DNA of 34,688 bases from Betaproteobacteria bacterium (lineage in GTDB: Bacteria > Pseudomonadota > Gammaproteobacteria > Burkholderiales > Thiobacillaceae): NCBI GenBank assembly GCA_016873935.1, contig VGVT01000023.1, forward strand, positions 1-34,688. The letters are read 5' to 3'. The notes under the pieces were generated by a model that was not told the origin of the DNA, made no database searches, and saw nothing but the letters and a program-made list of their open reading frames with translations. Both the position numbers and the translations under genes were made by a program. Shown here piece after piece: positions 32,132 through 34,688 of this stretch (position 1 is the first letter of the stretch; every line of letters starts with the position of its first letter).

Positions 32132-33349
32132 ATGCCCGACCCCAACGTCCGCAATCCCAGCGTCCTGGCTGGCACAAGTATGGTCTTGCTGCTCGGAGTC
32201 CTGCTTGGCTGTGCGGACCCGGGGGCCGATGCGCGCGGCCAGCAAGACGGGCAGGGCGGCATGCCCCCGCTGCCGGTGACGGTGATCGAGGTCCAGCCCA
32301 GTCGCGTGCCCATCGCCGTCGAAGTCATGGCGCAGACCGAAGGCGCCCGCGAGACCGAGGTGCGCGCACGCGTCGGCGGGCTGCTGCTGAAACGCCTGTT
32401 CGAGGAGGGCATGCCGGTGCGCGCCGGCCAGCCGCTGTTCCAGATCGACCCGGCGCCGCACGAGATCGCCCTCGCCCAGGCCCGCGCCAACCTGGAGGAG
32501 GCGCGCGCACGCGCCGAGCAGGCCGCGCGCGAGGTCGTTCGCATGAAGGGTCTGCTCGAGCGGCAGGCCATCAGCCGCCGCGAGTTCGATGACGCCACCT
32601 CGCTCGACGCGGTGTCACGCGCGGCGGTGCGCGCGGCGGAGGCGGCGGTACGCCAAGCCGAGCTGAATCTGTCCTGGACCACGGTCACCGCGCCGGTCTC
32701 CGGGCAGAGCGGGCGGGCGGTGAAATCCGAGGGCAATCTCATCGTCGCCGGCACGGCGGACAGCCTGCTCACCACCATTCACCAGTCCGACCCCATGTGG
32801 GTGCGCTTCAGCCTGGCCGAGAGCGACGTCGCCAAGTTGCCGGGCGGACGCCTGCACGCCCGCTCCATCCAGGGCGTGGAACTGGTGCTGGCGGACGGCT
32901 CCCTCTATCCGCGCCGCGGGCGCGTGAATTTCCTGGCCGGACAGATCGATCCGGGCCTGGGCACGCAGGCGATGCGGGCCGAATTCGAGAATCCCGACGG
33001 CCGCCTGCTGCCCGGCCATTTCGTGCGCGTGCGCCTGCTGGCGGGTCAGCGTGACAACGCTTTCCTGGTGCCGCAGGCGGCCGTGCTGGAGAGCGAGCTG
33101 GGGCGCATGGTCATGCTGGCGGGCGCCGACGACAAGGTGGTACCGCGTCCGGTGGTCGCCGGCGAATGGCTGGGCCGAGACTGGGTGATCCTGGAAGGCT
33201 TGCAGGCCGGCGACCGCGTGATCGTCGACAATCTGATGAAGCTGCGTCCCGGCGCGTCGGTGCTGCCGCACAAGCCGGGCGAGATGCCGGCGGGGATGGG
33301 CCAGCCGCCGGGGGCGGGTGGTACCGGCAAGCCGGCGGCCAAGGGCTGA
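32132..33349 (+). CDS. RND efflux membrane-fusion lipoprotein (AcrA/MexA-type)
   Basis: This periplasmic adaptor joins the inner-membrane pump to an outer-membrane channel. A lipobox LLGC at Cys27 follows the signal peptide. The HlyD-type lipoyl halves (TEVRARVGGLLLKRLFEEGMPVRAGQPLFQID and LSWTTVTAPVSGQSGRAV) flank a coiled coil at about 110-175 (ALAQARANLEEARARAEQAAREV), followed by beta-barrel and membrane-proximal domains. The 405-residue length is normal; a Gly/Pro/Lys-rich tail ends it. GGAG precedes the ATG. The pump gene starts 11 bases later. Confidence 0.93.
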   Translation: MPDPNVRNPSVLAGTSMVLLLGVLLGCADPGADARGQQDGQGGMPPLPVTVIEVQPSRVPIAVEVMAQTEGARETEVRARVGGLLLKRLFEEGMPVRAGQPLFQIDPAPHEIALAQARANLEEARARAEQAAREVVRMKGLLERQAISRREFDDATSLDAVSRAAVRAAEAAVRQAELNLSWTTVTAPVSGQSGRAVKSEGNLIVAGTADSLLTTIHQSDPMWVRFSLAESDVAKLPGGRLHARSIQGVELVLADGSLYPRRGRVNFLAGQIDPGLGTQAMRAEFENPDGRLLPGHFVRVRLLAGQRDNAFLVPQAAVLESELGRMVMLAGADDKVVPRPVVAGEWLGRDWVILEGLQAGDRVIVDNLMKLRPGASVLPHKPGEMPAGMGQPPGAGGTGKPAAKG

Positions 33350-33360
33350 GGTAGATCGCG

Positions 33361-34688
33361 ATGTCCCGCTTCTTCATCCACCGCCCCATCTTCGCGGCGG
33401 TGATCTCCATCATCATCGTCATCGCCGGCCTGGTTGCCGCGCAGGTGCTGCCAGTCGCCCAGTATCCGCAGATCGCGCCGCCGACGGTGTTGATCACCGC
33501 CACCTATCCGGGCGCTTCCGCCGAGACCCTGATGCGCACCGTCGCCGCGCCCATCGAGGAACAGTTGAACGGCGTCGAGGGCATGTCGTATTTCGAGTCC
33601 TCGTCCTCGGCCAACGGAAGCGTGGTCATCACCGCCACTTTCGCGGTAGGCGCCGACGTCGATCAGGCCACGGTCAACGTCAACAACCGGGTGAAAGCGG
33701 CGGAACCGCGCCTGCCCGAGGAGGTCCGGCGCAACGGCGTGCTCGTGCAGAAGCGCTCCAACGACTTCCTGCAGGTCATCGGCATGGAGGCCCGGGATGC
33801 GCGCTACGACACCCTGTTCCTGTCCAACTACGCCAGCCTCAACATCGCCGACGAGCTGAAGCGGCTGCCGGGCGTCGGCGACGTCGTCGTCTTCGGCGCC
33901 CAGGACTACGCCATGCGCATCTGGCTGAAGCCCGACCGCATGGCGCAACTGGGCCTCACCACCAGCGATGTCGCCGCCGCCATCCGCGCCCAGAACGCGC
34001 AGAACGCGGCCGGCAAGATCGGCCAGGAGCCGGCGCCGGCCGACCAGGTGCTGGTCTACACGGTGACCGCCAAGGGCCGCCTGCTGACCCCGGAGCAGTT
34101 CGGCGACATCGTCCTCCGCGCCGGCGGCCCGGACGGCCTGCTGCGCCTGCGCGACGTGGCGCGCATCGAACTGGGTGCCAACAGCTACGAGCAGAGCGTC
34201 ACCCTGGACGGTCGTCCCACCATCGCCCTGGGCGTGTTCCTGCAGACCGGCGCCAACGCGCTGGAAACCGCGCAGCGGGTCAACACCAAGATGGAGGAGT
34301 TGAAGAAGAAATTCCCCGAGGGGCTCGGCTACATCATTCCCTACGACACCACCCGCTTCATCAGCGCCTCGATATACGAGGTCGAGCACACCCTGGCGGT
34401 CGCCGTCCTGCTGGTGCTGGGCGTGGTCTACCTGTTCCTGCAAAGCTGGCGGGCGACGCTGATTCCCATGGTGGCGGTGCCGGTCTCGCTCATCGGCAGC
34501 TTTGCCGGCCTGTGGCTGTTCGGCTTTTCCATCAACACCCTGACCCTGTTCGCCTTGGTGCTGGCCATCGGCATCGTCGTCGACGACGCCATCGTCGTGC
34601 TGGAAAACGTCGAGCGGCACATCGCCGAGGGTCTGAAACCCTTCGACGCCGCCTTGCAGGCGATGAAGGAGGTACAGGGCGCGGTCGT
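33361..34688 (+). CDS. RND efflux pump, AcrB/HAE1 family (3' truncated by window edge)
   Basis: The first 442 residues of a proton-driven tripartite pump, cut by the window end. The start MSRFFIHRPIFAAVISI is typical of HAE1 transporters. The periplasmic porter domain follows (YPGASAETLMRTVAAPIEEQLNGVEGM), and the central helix LVLAIGIVVDDAIVVLENVER holds Asp408-Asp409, matching the proton-relay pair Asp407-Asp408 of AcrB. It follows the adaptor in one operon; an outer-membrane factor gene may lie downstream, out of view. The substrate range cannot be read from sequence. Confidence 0.95.
   Translation, partial: MSRFFIHRPIFAAVISIIIVIAGLVAAQVLPVAQYPQIAPPTVLITATYPGASAETLMRTVAAPIEEQLNGVEGMSYFESSSSANGSVVITATFAVGADVDQATVNVNNRVKAAEPRLPEEVRRNGVLVQKRSNDFLQVIGMEARDARYDTLFLSNYASLNIADELKRLPGVGDVVVFGAQDYAMRIWLKPDRMAQLGLTTSDVAAAIRAQNAQNAAGKIGQEPAPADQVLVYTVTAKGRLLTPEQFGDIVLRAGGPDGLLRLRDVARIELGANSYEQSVTLDGRPTIALGVFLQTGANALETAQRVNTKMEELKKKFPEGLGYIIPYDTTRFISASIYEVEHTLAVAVLLVLGVVYLFLQSWRATLIPMVAVPVSLIGSFAGLWLFGFSINTLTLFALVLAIGIVVDDAIVVLENVERHIAEGLKPFDAALQAMKEVQGAV

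Overview
The window is a GC-rich stretch of chromosome from what is most likely a denitrifying betaproteobacterium of the Rhodocyclales/Nitrosomonadales type. This is inferred from gene content, gene order and the style of the FNR/DNR boxes; no rRNA or other marker gene is present. Thirty-two complete protein genes, one frameshifted gene and one gene cut by the right edge are supported. No tRNA, rRNA or CRISPR array was seen.

Left flank (1-6.3 kb) is accessory DNA: an AT-rich start with two tandem 24-bp repeats that look like the end of an insertion sequence, a Fic-domain gene, an hsdM type I methyltransferase gene with no hsdS or hsdR beside it and carrying an in-frame palindromic repeat insertion, a small-multidrug-export-type membrane protein, a CNT nucleoside transporter, and a RhuM-Fic/Doc fusion. 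Then come repair and housekeeping-type genes (6.3-12.8 kb): an MsrA-thioredoxin-MsrB lipoprotein, a methyltransferase overlapping an SdiA-regulated-domain protein, a small secreted repeat protein with its own FNR/DNR-like box, tag, and a secreted HExxH protein.

The core (12.8-26.6 kb) is a denitrification island. nnrS (with its own box), a frameshifted small gene and a CheZ-like phosphatase lie to the left. The minus-strand operon nirS-nirC-nirF-nirDL-nirG-nirH-nirJ-nirN makes cytochrome cd1 nitrite reductase and its heme d1, and is followed by a 35-residue membrane protein with its own box. Divergent from nirS is a plus-strand operon: an unrecognised 112-residue membrane protein, norC and norB, ended by a strong terminator. 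The 224-bp divergent promoter holds three TTGAT-N4-RTCAA boxes spaced exactly 30 bp apart, placed so that the outer two sit at about -42 of each promoter. Together these genes would reduce nitrite to NO and NO to N2O with coordinated expression on oxygen limitation and NO. nirE, the first dedicated heme d1 step, is not in the window.

The right flank (26.7-34.7 kb) holds an NrfJ-like periplasmic protein, pcm, truC, several small conserved proteins (DUF2288, YaeQ, S4-domain, COG3671-type, Sel1-repeat), and a tripartite RND efflux locus: a TetR repressor, an AcrR-like operator, a membrane-fusion lipoprotein and an AcrB-type pump that runs off the end.

The best candidates for undescribed biology are the small proteins tied to the NO/anaerobic regulator: the 35-residue membrane protein (15187-15294), the 112-residue membrane protein ahead of norCB (24096-24434) and the secreted repeat protein (10450-10800).
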